This document shows, one piece after another, positions 52,990 to 61,878 of a stretch of DNA of 64,000 nt. A model generated the notes under the pieces. It made no database searches, was not told the DNA's origin, and worked only from the letters and a program-made list of their open reading frames with translations. The DNA is from NORP309 sp964352735. GTDB lineage: Bacteria; Pseudomonadota; Gammaproteobacteria; Xanthomonadales; Marinicellaceae. Each line of letters opens with the position of its first letter. Within the stretch, counting starts at the first letter, position 1. The stretch spans positions 71,329-135,328 of the forward strand of contig CAYGTC010000004.1 in NCBI GenBank assembly GCA_964352735.1, in the 5' to 3' direction. The position numbers and the translations under genes are program-made.

Positions 52990-53793
52990 ATGTCCGAATT
53001 TTCGAATATATTGATAGTTGATGCCTCGAAGTTGGCCAGAGCGCTGACTAAAAAAACTGTTAAAAAATTTAAACAAGACAGCCAAATTTTTGTGGCTGGT
53101 TCAGTGCGTGAGGCCAAAGAAATATTGCATGACAATACCATTGATATGTTGATTACAGCTCTGGTACTTGCTGATGGTGATGGCGTCGAATTATGCCAAC
53201 ACGTCAGACAAAACCAGCATTATATTCCAGTATTGGTCGTTTCTGGAGATGTTGATCGTCGTGTACAAGAGCGCTTGATGGATGCAGATGTTACTGATTA
53301 TCTTGATAAATCAAGAGGTCAATCAGGCCTGGAATTTTTTATTACCGGGATTTTATCTCCAGATGATGAGATCAGTGGCCACGTGTTGTATGTTGAAGAC
53401 TCAAGAGTTGTGGCTCATGCCACCAAAAAAGTGTTGGCAAATCAAGGTTTAACAGCAGATCATGTTTTGACCATCAGTAATGCTATTGAGCTTTTGGGCA
53501 AAGATAAAGAAGCCATTCAAAAATATGACTTGATACTCAGTGATTATTATCTTAAAGACAATGAAACGGCTCAGTGGTTAATAGAATATGTCAGGGAAAT
53601 CCAACAAATCAATAAAATTGAGTTGCCATTGGTTGTAATGACTGGTGATGAAAATGAAAAAAACCAAAAACAAATATTGAAGTCTGGTGCCAATGATTTG
53701 GTTGTAAAGCCTGTAGATAATGATGTTTTAATGAAAAAAGTGCGGTTTCAAATTCGTTTTAAACAGTTTCAAAGTGAAGTGCAAAATGCCTGA
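52990..53793 (+). CDS. Response regulator with two receiver domains, the first degenerate
   Basis: 267 residues, no output domain. Receiver 1 (about 5-118) has the acid D11 and Lys107, but the phospho-acceptor position in LITALVLADGDG is Ala57. Receiver 2 (about 130-262) is intact: E136, D137, phospho-acceptor D185 in LILSDYYL, and Lys240 in VVKPVDND. It could act as a phosphate sink or signalling adaptor; with no kinase next to it the partner is unknown. Its stop overlaps the ung start by 8 bases. Confidence 0.85.
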   Translation: MSEFSNILIVDASKLARALTKKTVKKFKQDSQIFVAGSVREAKEILHDNTIDMLITALVLADGDGVELCQHVRQNQHYIPVLVVSGDVDRRVQERLMDADVTDYLDKSRGQSGLEFFITGILSPDDEISGHVLYVEDSRVVAHATKKVLANQGLTADHVLTISNAIELLGKDKEAIQKYDLILSDYYLKDNETAQWLIEYVREIQQINKIELPLVVMTGDENEKNQKQILKSGANDLVVKPVDNDVLMKKVRFQIRFKQFQSEVQNA

Positions 53794-54463
53794 TGTTAAA
53801 CTGCATTCAAGTTGGAAAAAAGTGCTGAATGATGAATTTGATAAGCCTTATATGCAATCTTTGAAAATTTTTTTATTGGAGCAAAAACAGCAAGGTCAAG
53901 TGGTATACCCATCTGGTCCAGAAATTTTTAAAGCCCTTGATTCGACCCATTTAGATAAAGTTAAGGTGGTGATTTTGGGTCAAGATCCATACCATGGACC
54001 AAATCAAGCTCATGGACTGTGTTTTTCTGTCAATAAAGGTGTGCCTATTCCTCCGTCTTTAAAAAACATATATAAAGAATTGCATCAAGACATAGGGTTT
54101 ATTGTTCCCCAGCATGGCCATCTTCAATCTTGGGCTGATCAAGGTGTTTTGCTGCTGAATAGTGTATTGACAGTTAATCGTGCTCAGGCAGCAAGCCATC
54201 AAGGCAAAGGCTGGGAAGTTTTTACTGATAAAATTATTGAAAAACTAAATGAACAGCATAAAAATGTTGTTTATATGTTGTGGGGTGCCTATGCCCAGAA
54301 AAAAGGCAGAAACATTGATTATGACAATAATTTGATACTCAAGTCAGTCCATCCAAGTCCATTATCTGCGCATCGTGGTTTTTTTGGATGTCGACATTTC
54401 TCGCAATGTAATGCTTATTTACTTGCACATGGAAAAGAAGCCGTCAATTGGCAAATCAATTAG
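53786..54463 (+). CDS. ung: Uracil-DNA glycosylase
   Basis: 225 residues from ATG 53786 (MPDVKLHSSW); an in-frame ATG 12 bases upstream is less likely. It removes uracil from DNA. Seen: catalytic Asp67 in ILGQDPYHGPNQAHGLCFSV, LLLNSVLTVN, LWGAYAQKKG and the His loop HPSPLSAHRGFFGCRHFS, all characteristic of family 1. It overlaps the regulator gene by 8 bases and converges on the phosphomannomutase gene. Confidence 0.96.
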   Translation: MPDVKLHSSWKKVLNDEFDKPYMQSLKIFLLEQKQQGQVVYPSGPEIFKALDSTHLDKVKVVILGQDPYHGPNQAHGLCFSVNKGVPIPPSLKNIYKELHQDIGFIVPQHGHLQSWADQGVLLLNSVLTVNRAQAASHQGKGWEVFTDKIIEKLNEQHKNVVYMLWGAYAQKKGRNIDYDNNLILKSVHPSPLSAHRGFFGCRHFSQCNAYLLAHGKEAVNWQIN

Positions 54464-54473
54464 TATACCTATT

Positions 54474-54501
54474 TCAAGGAAGTCATGATTAACTCCCTTG
54501 A
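54474..54501. terminator. Possible bidirectional terminator hairpin
   Basis: TCAAGGAAGT and ACTCCCTTGA pair with one mismatch around an 8-base loop, between the convergent ung and phosphomannomutase genes. No strong T run follows. Confidence 0.35.
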
Positions 54502-54526
54502 GGGTTTAGTGTGGTTCTAATAAGTT

Positions 54527-56881
54527 TTAAAAAGGTAAGTCTAGGCTGTCGTCAACTTGATTGATTTGAGTTCGAAATTCTTCTTTGATTTGTGATAAGG
54601 CTTCTTCGTCATCAGCGTCAAACCTAAAAACCAAACAAGGTGTGGTATTTGAGCACCTGACTAATCCCCAGCCATTGACAAAATCTGCCCTTATACCATC
54701 AATACTGGTGACATTGGCATCGGGAAACACTGCAGCTTTCTGGAACTTTTCCATAAAGGCATAATTTTCGCCTTCTTCGGTATGACATTTGAGCTCAGGA
54801 GTACTGACACTATCAGGTAACTCATCAAATATTTCTTGGGCCGGGCGGTTTTGATTATCTAAGATTTCTAGTAGCCGGGCAGCAGCATAAATACCATCAT
54901 CGAATCCAAACCATCTTTCATTGAAAAAGAAGTGCCCGCTCATTTCACCTGCCAGAGCAGCATTGGTTTCTTTCAATTTTGCTTTCATGAAAGAATGACC
55001 CGTTTTCCAAATAATTGGTAAGCCGCCATTTTTCACAATCTCTTTTGGTAGGTGACCGGTACACTTTACATCAAAAATGATGCTGGCTCCTGGCTGCCTG
55101 GTCAATACATCTTGAGCAAACAGCATCAAAACCCTATCAGAGTAAATGACATCTCCATTTTTAGTGACTACGCCTAATCTATCGGCATCACCATCAAAAG
55201 CAATGCCAATGTCAGCATCGGAGGCTTTAACAGAGGCAATCAGATCGGTCAAATTCTCAGGGACGCTTGGATCTGGATGGTGATTAGGGAAGTTTCCGTC
55301 AACTTCGCAATGTAAAGGAATGACTTCGCAGCCAATTTCTTCAAGTACTTGTGGTCCAACTTCTCCACCAATGCCATTGCCACTGTCAACAACCACTTTC
55401 AATTCATTCTCGAGCTGTATGTCTGAAGAAATATAATCAACATAATCATCAATAATATCCATGGTTTGCTCGCTGCCATGGCCACTATCAAGTTCTTCAT
55501 TGATGATCGATTTATATAAATCCATAATCAATTTGCCAGATAAAGTTTCACCATTAAGCATGATTTTAAGGCCATTATAATTTGGTGGATTGTGGCTGCC
55601 AGTTAACATTACCCCAGATCCCGTCTCTAAATGATGAGTGGCAAAATATAATACTCCGGTTGGTACAGCACCAATATTGATTACATCACAGCCACTTGCA
55701 TTGATGCCTTCAACCAGCGCTTCTAATAATTTGGGGCCAGAAAGCCTTCCATCTCTGGCAACAACGATGTTGTCTCTGCCTCTTTTGAGGTTCTCTGTAC
55801 CAATGGCTTGGCCAATCAATCTCACAGAATCTTCGGTCAGCGCTTCATCAACAATGCCTCTGATGTCATAAGCTCTGAAAATGGTTTTATCCAATTGTAT
55901 TGTTTCTTTCATGTCTTTAGGTGTGTTTTCCTGTTGGTTACTGACTTCTTTTTCACTGAACTGTTTGATGGTATCTTCAATATTTTTTGGTCCCTCAGAT
56001 GGCCCAACATGAACATATGCCGATTTTTCCAAATTCTTTTTCCTGACATGCCTCATTTTGTTGATGACACTCATCATAGTAGCGACAAACAGGAGTACAG
56101 ATGAAAGTATACCAATAATTGCAGATGAAGTGGTCATGCCTCTTAATAAGTAAAATGGAGGTTTATAGGAATATTGGAGTCTGAAATAACTGTCTGGTAT
56201 CTGTTCAGTAACTGTTATGATATCACTGTCCTCGATTTTTTTGCCCCATGACTGCAATTGTACTAAACTAAATTTCCCTGCATTTTGGGTCAACTGTATG
56301 TGTCCTTGATTTAAATTAGGGCTGGTCAGTCCCTTTAGAATTTCATTAGCAGGCAAACTGATGATGAGATAACGATTGGCTGCATTATCGATAATATGTA
56401 TGTAATTCAGGTATTGATCTTGTTGACCGAATAAGTGTATTTCAGCAATGGGATTTTTATTTTGTGATTTGGTTTTTTTGAGCATGTCGAGCGTCGCATA
56501 ATTGATTGCGGGAAACTCTTGGGGTTCAACCAGGGTTAATTCTGTATCAGAGATCATAACCCTTAAATTTTGTGGGATTCTTTGTTTGATAAAGTTGATC
56601 AAATTCTGCTGATTTTTACTGTGTGTGCCTAAAGCTTCATCGATGGCTTGATACACTTGTGCATTAATTGTTTTGAAATTTTTGCTGACTTGTTGGTTGA
56701 TTTTACTTGTTTGATTGACTAATGCGGACCTGATTCGCCGTTCTTTTATGTCATTGATCAATGTCATGGTAAAAAGTACAGCCAAGATGATTGATGCAAT
56801 CAGTAAGACTGTCCACAAAACAGTCGTTGTTAGATCACTGGTAAAAAAACCTTTTTGTTTGAGGTTGCTGGTCTTGATCAT
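54527..56881 (-). CDS. algC: Phosphomannomutase/phosphoglucomutase with long membrane-anchored N-terminus
   Basis: 784 residues. Residues about 330-784 are the alpha-D-phosphohexomutase: DIRGIVDE, catalytic Ser429 in VMLTGSHNPPNYNGLK, metal loop FDGDADRLGV (D563, D565, D567) and GEMSGHFFF. It interconverts hexose 1- and 6-phosphates for exopolysaccharide and LPS precursors. The N-terminal 330 residues have two membrane helices (about 21-42 and 249-272) enclosing a periplasmic-type domain, then an acidic linker. Similar long N-termini occur in algC of Pseudomonas and Xanthomonadales as I recall. It lies 21 bases after dut. Confidence 0.93.
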   Translation of the reverse strand: MIKTSNLKQKGFFTSDLTTTVLWTVLLIASIILAVLFTMTLINDIKERRIRSALVNQTSKINQQVSKNFKTINAQVYQAIDEALGTHSKNQQNLINFIKQRIPQNLRVMISDTELTLVEPQEFPAINYATLDMLKKTKSQNKNPIAEIHLFGQQDQYLNYIHIIDNAANRYLIISLPANEILKGLTSPNLNQGHIQLTQNAGKFSLVQLQSWGKKIEDSDIITVTEQIPDSYFRLQYSYKPPFYLLRGMTTSSAIIGILSSVLLFVATMMSVINKMRHVRKKNLEKSAYVHVGPSEGPKNIEDTIKQFSEKEVSNQQENTPKDMKETIQLDKTIFRAYDIRGIVDEALTEDSVRLIGQAIGTENLKRGRDNIVVARDGRLSGPKLLEALVEGINASGCDVINIGAVPTGVLYFATHHLETGSGVMLTGSHNPPNYNGLKIMLNGETLSGKLIMDLYKSIINEELDSGHGSEQTMDIIDDYVDYISSDIQLENELKVVVDSGNGIGGEVGPQVLEEIGCEVIPLHCEVDGNFPNHHPDPSVPENLTDLIASVKASDADIGIAFDGDADRLGVVTKNGDVIYSDRVLMLFAQDVLTRQPGASIIFDVKCTGHLPKEIVKNGGLPIIWKTGHSFMKAKLKETNAALAGEMSGHFFFNERWFGFDDGIYAAARLLEILDNQNRPAQEIFDELPDSVSTPELKCHTEEGENYAFMEKFQKAAVFPDANVTSIDGIRADFVNGWGLVRCSNTTPCLVFRFDADDEEALSQIKEEFRTQINQVDDSLDLPF

Positions 56882-56902
56882 AAGAAAGTTGCCTATAATT
56901 GA

Positions 56903-57385
56903 TTAAGATGTGCCAGAGTGACCAAACCCGCCATCTCCTCTATTTGATAGATTAAAGTCTTCAACAACTGTCAGCTGTGGTTGAACTATTGGTAGAAAAA
57001 CCAGTTGCGCTATCCTATCTCCGATTGCAATGGTGTAGTCAGTGTCTGATCGATTCCAGCATGAAACATACAATTGTCCTTGGTAATCGGAGTCAATTAA
57101 ACCTACTAAATTACCCAAGACTAAACCGTGCTTATGTCCTAAACCTGAACGAGGTAATATGACCGCTGCGAGGTTCTGGTTTTTTATATAAATGGCAATT
57201 CCTGTAGGAATGAGTTTTGTTTGTTGTGATTTAATGGTTAACGGCTCATTTAAACAAGCTCTGAGATCCATTCCCGCTGATCCAGCGGTTGCATGATGAG
57301 GTAGGCCATATTTTTCAACAAACTGTTTATCAAGAACTTTGAGTTGTATTTGTTCCACTAAATTTTCTTCAGAATGTAAAGACAA
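56903..57385 (-). CDS. dut: Deoxyuridine 5'-triphosphate nucleotidohydrolase
   Basis: 160 residues, a normal dUTPase. It hydrolyses dUTP to dUMP, keeping uracil out of DNA, which complements ung nearby. Seen: ATAGSAGMDLRACL, PRSGLGHKHGLVLGN, the active-site region GLIDSDYQGQLYVSCWN, GDRIAQLVFLPI and the C-terminal RGDGGFGHSG that closes over the site. In many gammaproteobacteria coaBC lies directly upstream; here the upstream DNA is repeat-rich and non-coding. Confidence 0.96.
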   Translation of the reverse strand: MSLHSEENLVEQIQLKVLDKQFVEKYGLPHHATAGSAGMDLRACLNEPLTIKSQQTKLIPTGIAIYIKNQNLAAVILPRSGLGHKHGLVLGNLVGLIDSDYQGQLYVSCWNRSDTDYTIAIGDRIAQLVFLPIVQPQLTVVEDFNLSNRGDGGFGHSGTS

Positions 57386-57426
57386 CGATTTTATCTTATT
57401 GGCAGTTGATAAACCACTTCTAACTC

Positions 57427-57480
57427 TAATATTTTATAAAATCGATGGGAAATAGATTTTTATCTTTAAATAACATAGTG
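57427..57480 (+). repeat. MITE-like repeat, left-end fragment
   Basis: TATTTTATAAAATCGATGGG and TATCTTTAAATAACATAG align with the left end of copy 3 (TATTTTTCAAATCGGTAG ... GATCTTTAAATAACAAAG). The rest of the element is missing. Confidence 0.5.
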
Positions 57481-57624
57481 TTAACTAGAAATTTATATAG
57501 AGTTTAATTGATGCTGAAAATGTTTAAGTGAGCCGATCAGTGGAACTACCATTTAATTATTTATTGAATCGGCACTATAGAGCATTACAAAATAACTTAT
57601 TCAAAAGTGTCTACTCAGATTTAA

Positions 57625-57937
57625 CCCGAATATTTTTCAAATCGGTAGAAAAACAAATTTGATCTTTAAATAACAAAGACTAATAGAGACCTCTGCTTGA
57701 TTCTGGGTGATTGAGAAAATTTCTAAACTTTTTATCTTCATTCACGAATCAAGCAAAGGTCTCTAATGCAGAGTACAATAAAATAGAGTTTGTACCTGAA
57801 TGGCTTTATGAAAAAAATGGCTTCATATCTTGAATAAAATTCCTCATAAGCCATGAATAACTGGCTTGCAAGAGATCTTTATCCTACATACTTTGCCATT
57901 TTTCCCCTAAACTCCATTCTATGATGAAATATTCGGG
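57625..57937 (+). repeat. MITE-like repeat, copy 3 (with nested insert)
   Basis: Starts CCCGAATATTTTTCAAATCGG and ends TGATGAAATATTCGGG, perfect inverted ends over AACCCGAATAT and ATATTCGGGTT. It carries TTTGTACCTGAATGG and the hairpin block CTCATAAGCCATGAATAACT. The 313-base length exceeds copy 1 by about the size of the nested 80-base palindrome at 57685-57764. Confidence 0.75.
57685..57764 (+). repeat. Nested 80-base palindromic element
   Basis: AGAGACCTCTGCTTGATTC at the left and GAATCAAGCAAAGGTCTCT at the right are inverted copies with one mismatch. AAT occurs directly on both sides, a possible target duplication. The ends resemble the sequences at 39179 and 63923. Confidence 0.6.
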
Positions 57938-58025
57938 TTTAGGTGTATTTCCTACAAAATTTTAAGAATTTGCCCATTATACATGTCAACTCAATTGAAT
58001 ATAATGGGCTTTTTGAGGATGACTT

Positions 58026-58712
58026 ATGGGTATTCATCAATGGCCCAAGAATGATAGACCAAGGGAAAGACTGTTACAATATGGAGCAAAAATACTCAGT
58101 GATGCTGAATTGTTGGCAATTTTTTTACGAACAGGCACTTATGGAAAAACGGCTTTAGATTTGGCCCGCGATTTGTTGAAAGCATTTGATGGTTTGGATA
58201 AGATATTAGAGGCAGATTATGATTCATTTGTTGAGATTAAGGGGTTGGGACCCGCGAAATATTGCCAATTACAAGCAACACTTGAATTGGTGCGCAGGCA
58301 CTATCACAGTAAAGTGATGGACTCAGATGGCTTTACCAATCATGCAATGGTTAAACAGTATTTGATCAGTCATTTTCCAGACTCAAAAAATGAAATATTT
58401 GCCTGTTTGTTGTTGGATAATCAGCACCGTTTATTACGTTTTGAGCCATTATTCAATGGGACAATCAATGAGGCGCAAGTTTACCCAAGGGTGGTTGCAC
58501 AAACGTGCTTGAGATATAATGCTGCTGCCATCATATTTGCACATAATCATCCTTCTGGATGCTTGACACCCAGTAAATCAGATAAAATCATCACAGCAAA
58601 GCTTATCGAAACATTGGATTTAATAGATGTAAGGGTTCTTGATCACTTTATTGTTGGTCAGGGAGATGTTTTCTCTATGGCTCAAAATGGTTTAATAAAT
58701 ATGAAGGGTTAA
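58026..58712 (+). CDS. radC: RadC family (JAB/MPN domain) protein
   Basis: 228 residues, typical. N-terminal helix-hairpin-helix region (SDAELLAIFLRTGTYGKTAL ... EIKGLGPAKYCQLQA), then the JAB1/MPN metal-binding domain with LLLDNQHRLLRFEPLFNG and the zinc motif HNHPSGCLTPSKSD. The molecular role is unclear despite the name. The ATG at 58026 gives the usual MGIHQWPKNDRPRERLL start. The gene is flanked on both sides by MITE-like repeat copies 3 and 4 in the same orientation. Confidence 0.93.
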   Translation: MGIHQWPKNDRPRERLLQYGAKILSDAELLAIFLRTGTYGKTALDLARDLLKAFDGLDKILEADYDSFVEIKGLGPAKYCQLQATLELVRRHYHSKVMDSDGFTNHAMVKQYLISHFPDSKNEIFACLLLDNQHRLLRFEPLFNGTINEAQVYPRVVAQTCLRYNAAAIIFAHNHPSGCLTPSKSDKIITAKLIETLDLIDVRVLDHFIVGQGDVFSMAQNGLINMKG

Positions 58713-59251
58713 GGCAGGTGGGGAGAATATTTCATCAAATCGGTAGAAAAATAAACTTTATTTTTAAAAAACGAAAGCCCATATAAAATACAATAAAATA
58801 CAGTGTGTACTCAAACTCGATTCTATGATGAAGTATTTGGGCTAGGTTATTGATAAAATAAAAGATTATGCAGAACCATTTTGAGAGTAATAGGTCGTTT
58901 AATGCGATGAATTGTTAAATAGTGTTATAGATATGATTGTGCTTTTGGGGTTTTCATAACGATTTTGTGCTATTTGTCATTTTCATCAATTATTTTATTT
59001 ATATTCTGTATTTTACTGATTGAGTATATTACACTGTTTGATTATGTCATGTGAATAATTTCTATAGATGTCTTGTTGAATGTATAGAAATAAAAATTAT
59101 AAAGCAAATACTTTGTTTTTTGATTGTGGCATTAAAAGTATTAAATAACGCCCGTTAAGCCTCGATGTTGTACAAACTCTGATGAAAGATGTTTGTGTAT
59201 TTTTCTTAATCAAGGGTCACTAAAATAAAATAGCAAAAAGAATTATTATTA
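58713..59251. other. Intergenic region with repeat copy 4
   Basis: 539 bases. Repeat copy 4 occupies 58721-58842. From 58843 to 59251 the DNA is about three-quarters A+T and I see no gene or clear signal other than the promoter expected for the gene at 59252. Confidence 0.55.
58721..58842 (+). repeat. MITE-like repeat, copy 4 (internal deletion)
   Basis: About 122 bases: left end GGGAGAATATTTCATCAAATCGGTAG, internal TACAATAAAATACAG as in copy 3, right end TTCTATGATGAAGTATTTGGGCT. The central hairpin block is absent. It begins 9 bases after the radC stop. Confidence 0.65.
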
Positions 59252-59785
59252 ATGTCTTATCAAGTCAAAGCTGCTGTATTAGTTGAAAAAGGTAAATATA
59301 AAAGAGCCGTCAAGCTGATCACAAAAGCCATCAAAGCCGATCCTGAAAATCAGCATTTGTATCGCTTAAGATTTGAATATGCGCAATTCATTCCATTTGA
59401 TGCGCTTTATCATGAGGCAACCGAAGATTTTTTTAATGTGTTGTTGGATAGAGAGATATCTGGTAAAGTTTTACATGATCATTATTCTATTTATTTGAGT
59501 ACCACTCAAGGAAGAATAGGTTTGAGTGATTACTTATTATTGAAATTGGCAGCTATTTTTGCTGGTTATGGGTATGAAAATGATGCTGTTTATATTATTA
59601 ATCGAATCATAAGGAATAATACCAAACACGTTGGATTGGTTGATGCCATTGTTTCATTGGTCAATTATTATATTGATAATGGGCAAAAGTCTAAAACCAC
59701 TCAATACATACAATATATGATTGATTTCTTCCCCAGGGATCCAATGACTAAATATATTGTTAGGGTATATAAACAAACTCCTTAG
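59252..59785 (+). CDS. Small TPR-like protein of unknown function
   Basis: 177 residues, no signal or membrane segment. The start contains one clear TPR-like unit (AAVLVEKGKYKRAVKLITKAIKADPENQHLY cut across residues 6-36, with the DPEN turn). The rest is helical with aromatic residues (FAGYGYENDAVYIINRII, MIDFFPRDPMTKYIVRVYK) and may form two further repeats. Probably cytoplasmic and an interaction module. It precedes srkA by 58 bases; no function suggests itself. Confidence 0.7.
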   Translation: MSYQVKAAVLVEKGKYKRAVKLITKAIKADPENQHLYRLRFEYAQFIPFDALYHEATEDFFNVLLDREISGKVLHDHYSIYLSTTQGRIGLSDYLLLKLAAIFAGYGYENDAVYIINRIIRNNTKHVGLVDAIVSLVNYYIDNGQKSKTTQYIQYMIDFFPRDPMTKYIVRVYKQTP

Positions 59786-59843
59786 TTTTTTTATCCTGAT
59801 ATTGAGTCCTTTGTTTGCGTGACCAGCATGTTATAATGCTCGA

Positions 59844-60839
59844 ATGAATCATTCAGCTAAACACCCATTTGAAAAACTCACTCCAGAACTCATCATGGAT
59901 GCTATTGAGGCACATGGATATCATTGTGATGGTCGTGTTACTGCATTAAATAGCTATGAGAATAGGGTTTATCAAGTTGGTCTTGAAGATGGTGACTATC
60001 CATTTATTATTGTTAAATTCTACCGGCCTAATCGTTGGAGTTTTGAACAAATTCTCGAAGAACATGATTTTACTTTTGAATTGTCAAAGCATGAATTGCC
60101 CGTTATTACCTGTCTGAAAAATCAAAAGGGTCTTGGTTTATTAGAATTTAAAGAGTTTCATTTTGCTTTATTTCCGCAGGTTGGTGGCTATGCCCCTGAG
60201 TTGGATCATGCTGATAATTTGTCAATTATGAGCCGTATGCTGGCCAGGTTACATTTGGTTGGCGAAAGACATTTATTTGAGAGTCGACCAATTTTAGATG
60301 TTGCATCATTTGGAGAGCAATCAGTATCATTCATTTGTGATGATTTTATTCCTTTTCAATACCATTCTGAATATTCAGAAGTATCTCAAGAGTTATTGAA
60401 ATTAATGAAGCCACAATTGGCCAATTGCCATAATATTCGTGTACATGGTGACTTACACATAGGCAATATTTTGATGCGTGATGATGTGCCTTTTTTGGTT
60501 GATTTTGATGATTCTCGATTGGCGCCAGCCATTCAGGACATATGGATGTTATTATCTGGAGAACAACCAGAACAAATGGTGCAACTACAAAAAATCATCA
60601 TCGCTTATGAAGAGTTCAGGCCTTTTCCTTATGATGAAATTGCCATGATTGAATCATTGCGCACATTAAGAATGATGCACCATTGCGCATGGCTTGCAAG
60701 AAGGTGGGATGATCCAGCATTTGCTGTGGCATTTCCATGGTTTGATGAAAATAATTATTGGCAACAGCACATTCAGGATTTAAAAAATCAGCTAGATGCG
60801 TTGCACAATGATCAATTATCAATCCGTTTTCAAGGGTGA
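59844..60839 (+). CDS. srkA: Stress response kinase A (YihE/RdoA family Ser/Thr kinase)
   Basis: 331 residues, standard length. Aminoglycoside-phosphotransferase-like kinase fold: nucleotide-binding start NSYENRVYQVGLEDGDYPFIIVKFYRP, catalytic loop HGDLHIGNILM, metal site FLVDFDDSRLAPAIQDIWML. It phosphorylates Ser/Thr in proteins and protects E. coli cells during stress. A gap of 4 bases separates it from queG, so they are probably cotranscribed. Confidence 0.93.
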   Translation: MNHSAKHPFEKLTPELIMDAIEAHGYHCDGRVTALNSYENRVYQVGLEDGDYPFIIVKFYRPNRWSFEQILEEHDFTFELSKHELPVITCLKNQKGLGLLEFKEFHFALFPQVGGYAPELDHADNLSIMSRMLARLHLVGERHLFESRPILDVASFGEQSVSFICDDFIPFQYHSEYSEVSQELLKLMKPQLANCHNIRVHGDLHIGNILMRDDVPFLVDFDDSRLAPAIQDIWMLLSGEQPEQMVQLQKIIIAYEEFRPFPYDEIAMIESLRTLRMMHHCAWLARRWDDPAFAVAFPWFDENNYWQQHIQDLKNQLDALHNDQLSIRFQG

Positions 60840-60843
60840 ATTT

Positions 60844-61800
60844 ATGATGGATTTTGATGAATTGATTGATAAAATCAATGCATGGGCACAAACCAGTGGT
60901 TTTTCTCAAGTAGGGATATCTGATATTGATTTGACAGATGCAGAAGTCCATTTACAGAACTGGATTGCAAAAGGGTTTCATGGGACCATGGAATTCATGC
61001 ACAAACATGGAAGTTTGCGAACTCATCCTGAACAGTTGGTTCCTGGGACAATAAGGGTAATCAGTATGCGGTTTGATTATTCGAACAAGCATGTGATTCC
61101 TTATGAAGATGTTCTTGATCAGCCAGACAAAGCTGCCATATCCAGATATGCATTGGGCCGAGATTATCATAAGTTGATGCGTAAAAAACTTAAATTGATC
61201 GCTGAAAAAATTGCCAGAGAAGTAAAAGGTTTTAATTATCGGGTATTTACTGATTCGGCGCCGGTGATGGAAAAGGCTTTGGCAGAAAAAGCAGGGTTAG
61301 GATGGATAGGAAAACACAGCAACTTGATTAATTCACAAGCTGGTAGTTATTTTTTTCTGGGAGAAATCTACACCAATATACCATTGCCCGTCAGTCAAAA
61401 GTCCACTTTTCACTGTGGTTCGTGTACTCGATGTTTAGATGTATGTCCAACTCAGGCCATTGTTGCCCCATTTCAAGTGGACGCAAGACGATGTATCTCT
61501 TATTTGACCATAGAACACAAGGGCCCAATTCCTGATGAGTTTCATGAGGCAATAGGTAATAGAATATATGGTTGCGATGACTGTCAAATGGTTTGCCCAT
61601 GGAACAAATTTGCTCAGGATTCAAAAGTAACTGATTTCCTGCCTCGTAATCAATTTGACGAACCTGATATTGATGAATTAATGAACTGGGATGAAGAAAC
61701 CTTTTCACAAAAAACCGAAGGGTCTCCGATCAGAAGAATTGGCTTTAAATCATGGCAGAGGAATTTAAAGATAGCATTAAATAATAAGCAAAAGCTCTGA
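60844..61800 (+). CDS. queG: Epoxyqueuosine reductase
   Basis: 318 residues from the ATG at 60844; in-frame starts further upstream lie within srkA. Last step of queuosine synthesis on tRNA, cobalamin-dependent. Two [4Fe-4S] motifs are visible: CGSCTRCLDVCPTQAI and CDDCQMVCPWN, with the preceding RRCISYL cysteine. DSAPVMEKALAEKAGLGWIGKH is the characteristic central block. It follows srkA after 4 bases. Confidence 0.94.
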   Translation: MMDFDELIDKINAWAQTSGFSQVGISDIDLTDAEVHLQNWIAKGFHGTMEFMHKHGSLRTHPEQLVPGTIRVISMRFDYSNKHVIPYEDVLDQPDKAAISRYALGRDYHKLMRKKLKLIAEKIAREVKGFNYRVFTDSAPVMEKALAEKAGLGWIGKHSNLINSQAGSYFFLGEIYTNIPLPVSQKSTFHCGSCTRCLDVCPTQAIVAPFQVDARRCISYLTIEHKGPIPDEFHEAIGNRIYGCDDCQMVCPWNKFAQDSKVTDFLPRNQFDEPDIDELMNWDEETFSQKTEGSPIRRIGFKSWQRNLKIALNNKQKL

Positions 61801-61878
61801 TCGTTGACACGAAATCTTGTAATTATGTTTCATAATGTTACTTGTTATATTGATTTTTCATTATTTTTCTAAATGTTC

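Larger units (their letters stand above)
57386..58025. other. Repeat-filled intergenic region between dut and radC
   Basis: 640 bases without a convincing gene. It contains a fragment of the MITE-like repeat (57427-57480), copy 3 (57625-57937) and a nested palindrome (57685-57764). The remaining 57481-57624 is A+T rich. This is the place where coaBC usually sits. Confidence 0.7.

Noticed and set aside
57943..58158. Plus-strand frame of 71 residues before radC
   Set aside because: It overlaps the start of radC in another frame, matches no family and begins in the end of repeat copy 3.
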